A stretch of 64,000 nt of DNA from an uncultured Nitrospira sp. (GCA_902500775.1 CABVRZ010000017.1:1-64000); one strand, 5' to 3'. Shown: positions 11,003 through 20,087, numbered from the stretch's first letter. The notes: a model not told the origin generated them from the letters alone. Numbers and translations are program-made.

Positions 11003-12086
11003 AAGACTTCCTGGGATGCTTATGCGAGGCCTGTTGGTAGTTGGTCTTCTCATCGGGGTCCTGATGATCGGGACACGTTTATTGAGTAGTGCAACAGTCA
11101 GTTCCCTACCTCTAGGAGCCGTGACTCCGACACGTGCAACATTGCAAGATAAAGCCATCGCCGCGGGCCGTGTTGTCCCGCGCAACGAAGTGAAGGTTAA
11201 ACCGCAGGTGAATGGTATCCTGGAAGATGTGGTGGTTCGGCCTGGTCAGTGGGTCAAAAAGGGTGATCGGCTTGCCAAGCTTCGCCTCTTAGCTAGTCCC
11301 GTGGACATCAATGTAGCTCAGTCCGAGTTAAATCGAGCGAAGATGGAACTTGACCGGGCTGAGATGGAAGTAGGCCGCCGCCAACGACTTCACGATCAGC
11401 GTTTTGTCTCAGATTCTGAGCTTCAGGACCAGCAACTTCGCCGGCAACTGGCCAAGGAAAAATTTGAAGCTGCAAAGCGTGATTTGGAGCTACGACTCAA
11501 GGGTGCATCAAAGCAGGTTGCACAGAGCATTAATGAAGTACGGGCAACGGTTGATGGCATGGTACTCGAGCGACTGGTCGATGTTGGCGATTTTGTGATC
11601 AAGAGCAATGATCTGAATGAGGGAACGACTATTGTTTCCCTTGCCGATATGAATCAGCTCCTTTTTAAAGGAGAGGTAGAGGAGGTAGTGGCGGGACGCC
11701 TTCAACAGGGCATGCCGCTGGTTATTACGATTGGAGCCTTGCCAGGACAAGAATTTGAGGCGGAGCTAGAATACATAGCACCCAAAGCAAAGAAGACGGA
11801 CCAAGGTCGGAACACTTTTGAAATACATGCGGCCCTACAAGTCAAACAGGGCGTATTCATTCGTGCCGGTTACAGTGCAATTGCAGAAGTCATTTTTTCT
11901 CGCCATGAAAATGTGCTGACGGTTCCAGAGAGTCATCTCCTGTTTCATGGCACTCAACCATTTGTCAAAGTTCAAACAGCGCCAGAGCATACTGAGGAAC
12001 GGGCTATCATTACCGGCCTATCCGATGGCATTAGGATTGAAGTAGTTGAGGGTCTAAAGGAAACAGATTGGGTCATGATTCCATAG
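10995..12086 (+). CDS. HlyD/MacA-family periplasmic adaptor (membrane fusion protein)
   Basis: A 363-aa protein with one N-terminal membrane anchor (MRGLLVVGLLIGVLMIG). It then has a biotinyl-lipoyl-like half (KPQVNGILEDVVVRPGQWVKKGD), a helical hairpin of about 90 residues rich in Arg, Leu and Glu, and beta-barrel and membrane-proximal domains. This is the MacA/HlyD layout that links an inner membrane ABC permease to a TolC channel. I chose ATG at 10995, which overlaps the permease stop by 8 bases; a TTG 15 bases upstream extends the frame but is less likely. It is the last gene of the exporter operon, and only insertion-sequence debris follows. Confidence 0.9.
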   Translation: MSKRLPGMLMRGLLVVGLLIGVLMIGTRLLSSATVSSLPLGAVTPTRATLQDKAIAAGRVVPRNEVKVKPQVNGILEDVVVRPGQWVKKGDRLAKLRLLASPVDINVAQSELNRAKMELDRAEMEVGRRQRLHDQRFVSDSELQDQQLRRQLAKEKFEAAKRDLELRLKGASKQVAQSINEVRATVDGMVLERLVDVGDFVIKSNDLNEGTTIVSLADMNQLLFKGEVEEVVAGRLQQGMPLVITIGALPGQEFEAELEYIAPKAKKTDQGRNTFEIHAALQVKQGVFIRAGYSAIAEVIFSRHENVLTVPESHLLFHGTQPFVKVQTAPEHTEERAIITGLSDGIRIEVVEGLKETDWVMIP

Positions 12087-12166
12087 GGTAATTAGGGCGT
12101 TTCGTAACCATCTGGTAGGCTGGGGGCCGCAGGGTTACGGGATCGCATCGTGTCTTTGGGTGTGCA

Positions 12167-12384
12167 GCCAACATTGTGCGTGGCCGCAAGTGTGTGTTCT
12201 GCGGGTCGTTTCGAGTCAATCGGACGTGTCGCAGGTATGTGAAATGCCGAACCTGTCGACGGCAGAAAAGCCTTGCGAAACTCCGGCGCGAGATTGCCAC
12301 CCTGCAGGGATTCTACTAGCAGGTGCCTGCCTATCGGTTGGCGCATGACCTGGGCGTCGATCCTAAAGTCATCAGCCTAGTTTA
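12167..12384 (+). pseudogene. IS1595-like transposase N-terminal fragment
   Basis: One frame reads a zinc-ribbon-like segment (CVFCGSFRVNRTC, then KCRTCRRQ), a TAG stop at 12317-12319, and then VPAYRLAHDLGVDPKVIS. Cys pairs followed by a YRLAxDLGV segment resemble the N-terminus of IS1595-family transposases. The frame has no start codon, carries the internal stop, and is cut at its right end by the left inverted repeat of the IS630-like element. It is a dead fragment. Family assignment is from memory of motifs. Confidence 0.6.
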
Positions 12385-12440
12385 TAGCTAAGCCTACAAT
12401 TATCGATCGACATGGGAACCGATTTGGGCGATCCTGAGGC

Positions 12441-12746
12441 ATGCGATGCTCCTCAGATTTACGTCAACGGGTGGGGGATTTTGTGCGCAGTGGTGGTAGC
12501 AAGGCCGAAGCGGCTCGGCGGTTCAAGGTGGGTGAGGCCAGCGTGTACCGGTGGCTCAAGCCCGGTGGCGTCGGCTACAAGCGTCCAGGCCCTCGCCGTT
12601 CCCACAAGCTGGATTGGGAACAATTGCGCCGTCATGTGGACGCCCATCCCGATCGGACACAAGCGGAGCGGGCGCGGCATTTCCAGGTCTCCCGGTATTG
12701 CATCTGGAACGCACTTCACCAACTGGCATTGACCCACAAAAAATGA
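12441..12746 (+). CDS. IS630-family transposase, first frame (helix-turn-helix domain)
   Basis: This 101-aa frame has the N-terminal winged-helix pair typical of IS630 transposases: DLRQRVGDFVRSGGSKAEAARRFKVGEASVYRWLK, then a second HTH around QAERARHFQVSRYCIW. It ends at CAC AAA AAA TGA. The run of six A at 12738-12743 is where a -1 slip would enter the frame encoding QERDPQHRKQFLRLRERF, the continuation of the transposase. IS630 elements often use such slips. Because the next part carries an additional deletion, the protein is probably not made in full. Confidence 0.75.
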   Translation: MRCSSDLRQRVGDFVRSGGSKAEAARRFKVGEASVYRWLKPGGVGYKRPGPRRSHKLDWEQLRRHVDAHPDRTQAERARHFQVSRYCIWNALHQLALTHKK

Positions 12747-13282
12747 TGGGCTACCAAGAACGCGACCCGCAGCACCGGAAGCAGTTCCTGCGCCTGCGGG
12801 AACGGTTCTTTCGCCGTGGCAAACAACCCGTTCATATCGATGAATGGGCTGTGCCACTTCGACGGCGCGACGGTATGGGGATGCGCCGAAGGGCCAACGC
12901 GTGGACGGGCTGGTCTCCGGGCATCGACGGCTACGCACCTCGCTCATTGCCGCCCGCAAAAAAGGGCGCCTCGAAGAACCGCTGCTCTTTGAAGGCACAT
13001 GCGATACGGTGGTCTTCAACACCTGGCTGCAAACGAGACTAGGCCCGCGCCTCAATGCCCAGCATCTCGTCATACTGGATCATGCCTCGTTTCATGAATC
13101 GCCCGAGACAGCGCAGCTCATCGCCGCCACCGGTGCCACGCTGCTCTTCCTGCCGCCGGACTCGCCCGACTTCAACCCTATTGAGCCTGACTTTGTCGCT
13201 CTCAAAAAACGCCGGGAATACCAGGCAACTGCTTCTCTTGATGAAATCGTTGAGCCTATCAATAACTACAGGCTTAGCTATA
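12743..13282 (+). pseudogene. IS630-family transposase DDE part, frameshifted
   Basis: After the A6 slip site, QERDPQHRKQFLRLRERFFRRGKQPVHIDE is read in one frame. The rest, CATSTARRYGDAPKGQRVDG through DHASFHESPETAQ and PPDSPDFNPIEPDFVALKKRREY, is read one frame lower. Family members read IDESGC at the junction; one missing base between GAA and GGGC near 12845 explains the shift. The catalytic region is otherwise intact (IDE, LDHASFH, FNPIEP). The second frame runs past the right inverted repeat into an IS3 fragment and stops at 13416. Confidence 0.7.
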
Positions 13283-13492
13283 GCAGATCATTCTTCGGCA
13301 GTTTGAAGAAGGAGCGGATGAGGACGCATCTCTATCCGACTCGGAAGATTGCGACGGCCGAGATCTCCGATTGCATCGAACTGTTCTATAAGCGCACCCG
13401 TCGCATAGCCATCTGAACGGGGTCAGCCCAGAGGCCTTTGAAGCTGTTTCGAAACAGGCTTAACGATATGTCTGCAAAAGGCTTGGAAGTCC
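13283..13492 (+). pseudogene. IS3-family transposase C-terminal fragment and right end
   Basis: Directly right of the IS630 element, the frame reads SFFGSLKKERMR and ISDCIELFYKRTRR, the conserved end of IS3-family OrfB (integrase core). One base is missing near 13404; restoring it gives RRHSHLNGVSPEAFE, the family's usual end, stopping at the TAA at 13460-13462. The following bases (TGTCTGCAAAAGGCTTGGAAG near 13468) look like an IS3-type terminal repeat. Only about 60 codons of the transposase remain. Confidence 0.7.
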
Positions 13493-14480
13493 ACTCACAC
13501 GCTGCAGCGTTGACCCTGAAAAACGGCAGTCAACGTGTGCTGTCGGTGCAGTTGTTGAGATCAACAAGGTCGGAGGGCCCGCTGTAGAGAGCATGAATTT
13601 GGCGAATGCACGAATGAGAATCGCCCGCAGGCGTTCAGCATCGGTCCACTGCTCCGCGGTCGCTTTCAGTGTACGCAGGAGGCCCATCAAGTTGGTCGGT
13701 GTGGCTTGGAGCGTTGACTGCTTGGCGTACAGGCTGGTCATAGTTATACGTGTGGTTCTGGCGCATTGTGTTTGCGTGGCGACGCCATGCAGTAGCAGAG
13801 GCCGGCTGGAGATCGCCTCGAAGTGCTTGTGCGGCTGGGCGAGCCTCACGAACAGCGTTTACCAATTGTAGACCAGCGCCACCATCCGTGCCATGAGCCG
13901 GCAGCGCGCAAGATCCTGCGTCGTAGAGCCGCCCCAACCCCATTGATTCTTCAGCTCGTCGAAGTTGTGTTCGGCATCGGCCCGATCGCGATAGAGCTGG
14001 ACGAAGATCTCGTAGAGGAGGCGAGGTGACCAGTACGGCGTACGCGTACCGCTTGGTCGGCACGTCCCGCTCAATGACGGCGAGTAGCTCCTGATCGTCG
14101 TTCTTCCCGGTGAGTGCATGGCGCAGTACGATGACGCGCCGGGTCCGGCTACAGCCTGATAGCGTCAGCCTATTTTCGACCCCTTCCCATCCTTGGCCTG
14201 CCTCTTCCCACGCGTTGGAGCGGAAACACGTTTTGATGAGAGCCTTCAGGTTCTTCGTCACGCGCAGCTTGGTGAGATATGGCTAGCGGACAATCGGCCA
14301 CCCACGCCTCGAAGCCGCCGCTCACTTTGAGGAATTCGATGAAGAATGGCAACTGGCCGAGCCGTGTGACGGCCGCGGCCGGATCCCACTCGACGTGGAT
14401 TCGCCTCCCCCCGAACGTATCGAGTGCAATCGCCCCGTCCTGTCCTGCCAAGACCTTGCGTGGTGCTTCACCCATTGGGT
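13493..14480 (-). pseudogene. IS1380-family transposase remnant with internal deletion and frameshifts
   Basis: Minus-strand frames together spell a broken IS1380-type transposase. The N-terminal piece is WDPAAAVTRLGQLPFFIEFLK (from 14475). A middle piece, LKALIKTCFRSNAWEEAGQGWEG to KRYAYAVLVTS, is at about 14250-14020. A C-terminal piece, YRDRADAEHNFDELKNQWGWGG to MARMVALVYNW, is at about 14030-13860, and EAISSRPLLLHGVATQTQ follows in yet another frame. Roughly 190 residues of the family are missing between the first two pieces, and at least two frame changes are present. It cannot encode an active protein. Confidence 0.75.
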
Positions 14481-15041
14481 GGCTCCCTTCATCCCAGGCA
14501 ATGTGTGGCCAAGCCGCTGCCAGGAAGGTTATCCCGGAGCAGACCGATGCTTCAACTGCCGTTTATGGGTTGAATAGTCCCTTGGGAAGCCTCCGGCCCT
14601 GTGAGGGCTTCTTCCAAACATGATGTCCTATACTGGGGCGCAGTTGAGAATCAGAAGTAATGTAGATACTAAACCTAGGTGTTCCAGGCCTGTTCTCTCT
14701 ACAGCAAAAGAGACCTAAAATCCCCTGACTTGCGCTGACTAAAACTGAGCACATGAAATAGCTAAACGATGTTGCTGGAGCGGTGGTGAGCTGCTCTGAC
14801 AAGGGTTTGCGTGAAGGTCTCGGAGAGGATTACAAAACCGCTGCTCTGCCGATTGAGCTGCGCCAGCCTGTCGATATCAGTATAACCGGGCAGTCCCCCG
14901 ACTGCAGTACCAATAGGCCGACAAGCCTGTCAAGAAACTCTCCACCCCTCCGGCTCTTGTCAACGTAGTTGATATAGCTTGCAAAGGTTGCTCTGGACAA
15001 TTATTCTAAGCCCGCCGCGTATATTTGCATTCCAAATTGTC
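14481..15041. other. Intergenic stretch between IS debris and flagellar regulators
   Basis: No supported gene. A hairpin around 14583-14614 (GGAAGCCTC pairing with GAGGGCTTC) could be a terminator or an element end. A tRNA-like segment on the minus strand at 14822-14867 is listed separately. The promoter of the first regulator should lie in the last 100 bases, but I see no clear -35/-10 or -24/-12 pair. Confidence 0.5.
14822..14867 (-). other. tRNA-like 5' half (possible tRNA-Thr remnant)
   Basis: Read on the minus strand, the segment has an acceptor-like GCTGGCG, a D-arm like CAGCTCAATCGGCAGAGCA and an anticodon-like loop TTTTGTAA. This resembles the 5' half of tRNA-Thr(UGU). The anticodon stem pairs poorly and no T-arm (GGTTCGA) follows, so it is not a functional tRNA. 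It may be a scar of an integration event at a tRNA gene, or chance. Confidence 0.4.
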
Positions 15042-16499
15042 ATGAGCATGAATCAAGTCAACGTACTGATTGTCGACGACGATGCCGCCGTCCGGGCTAT
15101 TTTGCAAGAGACGCTTCAACAGGAGGGCTACGGTATTACCATGGCCGAGGATGGCAATACGGCGATTCAAGTTGCCAAGGAGTCGGTCGTCCATATTCTG
15201 ATCACGGATCTGCAGTTGCCCGACATCGATGGGTTGGAGCTCATCGATCGTCTGGTCAAGCAGGATGCCAAGATTATTCCCATCATGATGACCGGATTCG
15301 GGACGATTGATACCGCAGTGCGGGCGATGAAGTCCGGTGCTTTTGATTTCATTACGAAACCATTTGATCTAGAGACCGTCGCGGTCGTGGTGCGAAAGGC
15401 GGCCGAGTTCTATCGGCTGCGACAGGAGAATCACCTGCTCCGGAAGGCCGTCCGTGATCAGTATCGGTTGGAGCAGTTGGTTGGTGTGAGTGAACCGATG
15501 CAGCAAGTGTTGGAATTTGTGCAAAAAGTCGCCGACAGCGACAGCACGGTCATCATCCAGGGTGAAAGCGGGACCGGCAAGGAATTAGTCGCCCGTATGC
15601 TCCATTTCAATAGTCTCCGACGAGACCGGCCGCTCGTTCCGGTGAACTGCGGGGCCATTCCTGAAAACCTACTGGAGTCCGAACTCTTTGGGCACGAAAA
15701 AGGTGCATTCACCGGTGCCACCCATTCACGGATGGGTCGGTTTGAATTGGCAAACGGTGGAACGATCTTCCTTGATGAAATCGGCGAGATGAGCCTCCCG
15801 TTGCAGGTCAAGCTGTTGCGGGTGTTGCAGGAACGGGAGTTTGAACGGGTTGGTGGTAATCGCACGATTCATGTGGACGTGCGCATTATCGCGGCCACGA
15901 ACCAGGATCTAGAGCTGCAGGTGGAGGAACGGCGATTTCGGAAGGATCTCTTCTATCGGCTCAATGTGATTCCCATCTTGATTCCGCCGCTTCGGGAGCG
16001 CCGCAGTGATATCCCGATCCTGATCGAGCATTTTCTGACACGGTTCAATCAGAGTAAGCATACCGACGTGTCTGGTTTTTCGTCTGACGCGCTGCAGTTC
16101 TTGATTGAGTACGATTGGCCCGGCAACATTCGCGAATTGGAGAATATGATCGAGCGATTGGTCGTCCTGAAGAAGCAAGGGACTTTAGCGGTCGAGGACT
16201 TGCCTCCCAAGATCGGTCGTCGGTCGACGGGGCCTGATGTCAGGGAGCAGTTTATTCGGTTCAACGACGACGGGATTAATCTTTCGCGAGAAGTCGAACA
16301 GTACGAAAAACAGCTCATCATGGAAGCATTGCGCAAAGCCAATGGAGTCACCTCCAGAGCCGCGCAGCTGCTCCACCTGAATCGAACGACCTTGGTTGAA
16401 AAGCTCAAACGCAAAGGGGTTGATCCACGTTCCCAAGTGGAAACTCTTCCGCTCTGGCCACGCTCATCCAGTCAAAAGATTGACGATCTTTCCTCCTAG
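15042..16499 (+). CDS. Sigma-54-dependent response regulator, NtrC/FlrC-like
   Basis: A 485-aa activator. The receiver domain (residues 5-120) has VDDD at its start, the phospho-acceptor Asp near 56 (ITDLQLPD), and Thr and Lys (MMTG, TKPF). The AAA+ domain has Walker A GESGTGKE near 174, the sigma-54 contact motif GAFTGA near 223, and LDEIGEM as Walker B. The C-terminal Fis-type HTH (KANGVTSRAAQLLHLNRTTL) is near 430-460. I start at ATG 15042; a TTG 63 bases upstream only adds an unlikely leader. It heads the flagellar cluster and probably activates its sigma-54 promoters. FleQ/FlrA-like or FlrC-like roles cannot be separated by sequence alone. Confidence 0.9.
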   Translation: MSMNQVNVLIVDDDAAVRAILQETLQQEGYGITMAEDGNTAIQVAKESVVHILITDLQLPDIDGLELIDRLVKQDAKIIPIMMTGFGTIDTAVRAMKSGAFDFITKPFDLETVAVVVRKAAEFYRLRQENHLLRKAVRDQYRLEQLVGVSEPMQQVLEFVQKVADSDSTVIIQGESGTGKELVARMLHFNSLRRDRPLVPVNCGAIPENLLESELFGHEKGAFTGATHSRMGRFELANGGTIFLDEIGEMSLPLQVKLLRVLQEREFERVGGNRTIHVDVRIIAATNQDLELQVEERRFRKDLFYRLNVIPILIPPLRERRSDIPILIEHFLTRFNQSKHTDVSGFSSDALQFLIEYDWPGNIRELENMIERLVVLKKQGTLAVEDLPPKIGRRSTGPDVREQFIRFNDDGINLSREVEQYEKQLIMEALRKANGVTSRAAQLLHLNRTTLVEKLKRKGVDPRSQVETLPLWPRSSSQKIDDLSS

Positions 16500-16617
16500 T
16501 CGCTGCCAGTCCTGACGCCATTCGTGAAGCTGTAGAATTCCTCAGGCTCAATCTCCTGATTTCCTTCAAGTTTTTGATTGATGAGAAGGGCATGAGCTTT
16601 GCTGGTGTCCTTTCGCT

Positions 16618-18792
16618 GTGGATCTATGCCGTCTCCCATATGCCCGAGTGATTCTCCAGACCTGGGTCTGGGTGGTCATGCCTTCTGTGGTATTGGGACA
16701 GACCTCCGCTTCGGAGAAGGGTCACGGTATCCCAGTTGCCGAACGGCCAGCAGCGGTGAAAAACCAAGCACCGGTCGAACGACTGACAGTCTTGTTGCCG
16801 GACGACGGTCCGCGCCTGGAAGGTCAGTCTACCGGGATTGATGGGTTGGCTTGGCAGGAAGGTCAGTCCGCGTACAAGAAGCAGCTTTGGGCCGAGGCAC
16901 AACGATTTTTTGACAAGATCATCACGAACCATCCTGAAAGTCCACTTGTTCCGTCAGCCAAGGCGTTCTTAATTGAATTAGCCCTTCATGATGACGCGTC
17001 GGGACAAGGTCGTGCTCGAGGAATCCAAGAGTATAAGAAGCTCATCAGGGACCATCCACAATCGCTGAATGCACGGAGAGCGGGGTGGCGGATTGCCGAC
17101 TTGTACTTTGACCAAGGATGGTATCAAGAAGCCCACGTGTTCTATGAACAAGCTTTGGCTCGTGCTGAGGACCATCAGTTTGATGGCCCTCGATCGTTGC
17201 TCGGCCTTGGCTATGCGCATATGGCGATGGGGAAGTGGAGCGAGGCTGAGCATGCGTTTTCAAATGTTCGAACACGTAGTGAGTACGAGCCGCTGTTACA
17301 AGGGGCCACGCTGGGGTTAGCCCATGCCTTGTATCGGCAACAGCGTTATGCTGACGCCCAACCTCTCTTTGAGTTCGCCTATCGACGTTGGCCTCATCTT
17401 GTGAAAGCGGATCCCCTGGCGATTCAGCGTTTTGCGGTGACAGAAATCCGGCTTCAACATGACGCCTCAGCCAGGAAATTGCTGCTGCTGTTGTACAATT
17501 TATACCCTCGGCACGAGCATGCGCCTGCGGCGCTGCTACAGCTTGCCGAAAGTCTGAGAGCCAGTGCGAATCAGCGACTCGCTGAGTTTGTGTACGCGCT
17601 GATTCCGGTCCTCTATCCCTATAGTCTGCCGGCCACGACCGCCAAGCTCCGCCTGGCTGTTCAGCGCACGGAGGCGATGCAGGCGGCGGGAACGGAGTCT
17701 CTGGGACGGACCGTGAGTGCCATGATGCACGAGGTTCCGCTACCGTTCCAGAACGCGGCATCCTATCGATCGTTATTGGAAGATATCGCCACGCGAGAAG
17801 CCGCGAGTCCCGCAGGGAGTGAGGCACTCTTTTACCTGGCAAAAGAGGCTGAACAGAATAATGAGATGAATCAAGCCATTCGCCTCTACCGAGATATCAG
17901 CCTGAAGACGGCGAATGCAAATGATCCCTGGACCATGAAGGCGACAGACCGGCTTGCCGGACTGCTGGTTCCGTGGATAGAAGCGGCCGTGGCCTCGCAG
18001 GACGACCTAACGGTTGTCAGTCTGTTCCATCGGCATGGGGCTATCGCCCGACAACGGTATGCGCGATCCCCACTCTTGCTCCAGATCGCCGAAGCCCATC
18101 GTCGGCTGGGGTTTGCAGCGGAAGCCATTAGTCTTCATCAACAGGTGATCAAGGTGCACAATGATCCGGCGTTGATCGAGCCGGCCCTGATGGCGCTTGG
18201 AAAGATTTATCTCGATCAGCGAGATCCCGATGCAGCGCGGAAGGTGCTGGAGCGATATCGATTTCAGTTTCCGCTGGGTACCTACGAAGGGGAAGTCGTG
18301 CTGCTCCTGGTGCAGGCCTTGCGGCAGCAGCGAGATATGCAGGGACTCCTCAATCTGTGTCGCACGTGGCTGCTTCGCCATCCCGGTCACCGGGAACGTC
18401 CTGCGATGTATCTTCAGCTGGCCAGGACCTTGGGAGAGCTGGAGAAGCTTGAAGAGTCCGCACTCGCCTACGAAGAAGGTTTCAAAGCTGGGGCGGTCGC
18501 GTCCCCCCATACATTGCTGGCGTATGCCAATACGTTATCTCGGCTGAATCGGCATGAACGAGCAATCGCTGCGTATCAATCGGTGTTGGAGAAAAACCCG
18601 ACGTTGCGTCAAGCGGAATGGGCTCGCGTGCAGATCGCTCAGCATTGGACCTCGATGAAACAATACGATCGCGCCACGGTGGCTTTGGCCGAACTCGGCC
18701 GGGTGGACGATGAGATGGTCAACCGGCTTTCATCATCGCTCAAGGGGACCGCGCAAAGGGTCCGGCAATCAGGAAAAACGGAGGGGCTATGA
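16618..18792 (+). CDS. Large exported tetratricopeptide-repeat protein
   Basis: A 724-aa protein starting at GTG 16618. Its N-terminal hydrophobic segment (VILQTWVWVVMPSVVLG, then QTS) looks like a signal peptide. Almost all of the rest is helical TPR/Sel1-like repeats, for example AEAQRFFDKIITNHPESPLVPSA and ERAIAAYQSVLEKNPTLRQAEWA. It sits between two regulators, and its stop overlaps the start of the histidine kinase gene by four bases (ATGA). It is therefore co-expressed with the kinase and could sense or scaffold something in the periplasm for flagellar control (inference). No enzymatic motif was seen. Confidence 0.85.
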   Translation: MDLCRLPYARVILQTWVWVVMPSVVLGQTSASEKGHGIPVAERPAAVKNQAPVERLTVLLPDDGPRLEGQSTGIDGLAWQEGQSAYKKQLWAEAQRFFDKIITNHPESPLVPSAKAFLIELALHDDASGQGRARGIQEYKKLIRDHPQSLNARRAGWRIADLYFDQGWYQEAHVFYEQALARAEDHQFDGPRSLLGLGYAHMAMGKWSEAEHAFSNVRTRSEYEPLLQGATLGLAHALYRQQRYADAQPLFEFAYRRWPHLVKADPLAIQRFAVTEIRLQHDASARKLLLLLYNLYPRHEHAPAALLQLAESLRASANQRLAEFVYALIPVLYPYSLPATTAKLRLAVQRTEAMQAAGTESLGRTVSAMMHEVPLPFQNAASYRSLLEDIATREAASPAGSEALFYLAKEAEQNNEMNQAIRLYRDISLKTANANDPWTMKATDRLAGLLVPWIEAAVASQDDLTVVSLFHRHGAIARQRYARSPLLLQIAEAHRRLGFAAEAISLHQQVIKVHNDPALIEPALMALGKIYLDQRDPDAARKVLERYRFQFPLGTYEGEVVLLLVQALRQQRDMQGLLNLCRTWLLRHPGHRERPAMYLQLARTLGELEKLEESALAYEEGFKAGAVASPHTLLAYANTLSRLNRHERAIAAYQSVLEKNPTLRQAEWARVQIAQHWTSMKQYDRATVALAELGRVDDEMVNRLSSSLKGTAQRVRQSGKTEGL

Positions 18793-20087
18793 CCGGCGTG
18801 ACGACCAATCCCGACGAGCGAGCGCTTCTGCAGGCGGCGTTTCGGAGTTTTGACGAAGCCGCCCACACGCTCCAGCAATCCTACAGTGCGCTCACAGCGC
18901 GTGTGGAAGAGATGGATGCGGAATTGGCTCAGAGCAACGACGCACTTCGTCAACAGCTTGCCGACAACGAAGCCATGCGCATGCGTTTAGACGGCATTCT
19001 CGAGTCATTGTCGACGGGAGTGCTGGTGGTGGATGAGGGAGGGATCATCACGCGGAGTAATCGAGCAGCGGAACGCTTGCTTGGGGCGAGTGATGTGGAA
19101 CTTCGACGCCGCTGCATCCCGGAGATCTTGGAGTGGCGAGGTCTCACGGTCTCTGATCGGCCGCAGCGCATGGGGCAGAGCGTCGTTTCCATCAGTCAGG
19201 TCCCACTTCGAAACGACTCCGGTGAGGATTCCGGGCACCTCGTTCTGCTTCAGGACATTACCCGGGTCTATCAACTCGAAGAACAATTGCAACGAAAGGA
19301 TCGGCTCGCTGCAATGGGTGAACTGATCGGTCGGATCGCGCATGAGATCCGCAATCCATTGGGCAGCGTGGAGCTCTTTGCGTCGTTGCTGCAACGCGAC
19401 CTCAACGAGCATGAACCCACGCAACGGTACGCCCAGCAGATTTCACAGGCCGTTCAGTTGATGGATGGGCTTCTGGCGAATCTCCTGCTGTACATGCGCC
19501 CGGTGCACTTGACGCGCACGTGGCATCACGCGGAATCGTTACTCAACGAATCTCTAGAGTTGGCTGCGCATGCGATTGCCAAAGCGCCCGTAGACATCCG
19601 TATAGACATCAGCCGGGAGGTGCCGTCGATTTGGTGTCACGACGGACAGTTGAAACAGGTCGTTGTGAACTTGATCATCAATGCCGTCCAGGCGATGCCG
19701 AACGGAGGCGAGTTAGCGATCAGTCTGTCCCAAGAGCCGCTTCAGTCGCTGGGAACACCAGCCGTGAGACTGGCCGTCCGTGATTCTGGTGTTGGAATTG
19801 ATCCAGCACATCGCTCCCGTCTGTTCGATCCATTTTTTACGACAAAAGATGAGGGGACAGGTCTGGGGCTCGCTATCGTGCATTCCATCGTGGACGCCCA
19901 CCATGGACGGATCGATGTCGAGAGCACGGTGGGGCAGGGTACGGTCTGTTCAATCCTACTCCCTCATCCCTCGGTAACCGGAGACATGAGTCCGGAGGAT
20001 GGCTCTGGCTGCGAAGAGGGTGCCGTCAAGAACACCGTGCGAGCGGTGCGAGAGGTCGTCCTGATGGAGGATTCGTCTTATGACTGA
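18789..20087 (+). CDS. PAS-domain sensor histidine kinase, FlrB/FleS-like
   Basis: A 432-aa soluble kinase with no membrane segment. A coiled-coil N-terminus (residues 1-70) precedes a PAS domain (GILESLSTGVLVVDEGGIITRSNRAAERLLG). The HisKA H-box IAHEIRNPLG has His near 185, and the HATPase_c domain has N-box NLIINAVQAMP and G-boxes DSGVGI and GTGLGLA. It overlaps the upstream TPR gene by 4 bases and the downstream regulator by 8. The genetic pairing argues that it phosphorylates the NtrC-type regulator that follows, as FlrB-FlrC or FleS-FleR do. Confidence 0.92.
   Translation: MTGVTTNPDERALLQAAFRSFDEAAHTLQQSYSALTARVEEMDAELAQSNDALRQQLADNEAMRMRLDGILESLSTGVLVVDEGGIITRSNRAAERLLGASDVELRRRCIPEILEWRGLTVSDRPQRMGQSVVSISQVPLRNDSGEDSGHLVLLQDITRVYQLEEQLQRKDRLAAMGELIGRIAHEIRNPLGSVELFASLLQRDLNEHEPTQRYAQQISQAVQLMDGLLANLLLYMRPVHLTRTWHHAESLLNESLELAAHAIAKAPVDIRIDISREVPSIWCHDGQLKQVVVNLIINAVQAMPNGGELAISLSQEPLQSLGTPAVRLAVRDSGVGIDPAHRSRLFDPFFTTKDEGTGLGLAIVHSIVDAHHGRIDVESTVGQGTVCSILLPHPSVTGDMSPEDGSGCEEGAVKNTVRAVREVVLMEDSSYD

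Larger units (their letters stand above)
12383..13282 (+). mobile_element. IS630-family insertion sequence with both inverted repeats and TA flanks
   Basis: The inverted repeats are at 12383-12403 and 13262-13282 and match at 18 of 21 positions (core TATAGCTAAGCC). The outermost TA on each side fits the TA target duplication of IS630/Tc1-like elements, giving an element of about 896 bp at 12385-13280. It carries a helix-turn-helix first frame and a DDE second part. The left flank is an IS1595-like fragment and the right flank an IS3 fragment, so it sits in older insertion-sequence debris. A one-base deletion near 12845 probably makes this copy inactive. Confidence 0.85.

Noticed and set aside
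13427-13445. GGGGTCAG near the IS3 fragment as a RAYT-type end
   Set aside because: It is part of the IS3 coding sequence for NGVSP and has no inverted partner nearby.
14979-15041. TTG start extending the first NtrC-type regulator by 21 residues
   Set aside because: The receiver domain begins right after ATG 15042 and the extension has no ribosome site.
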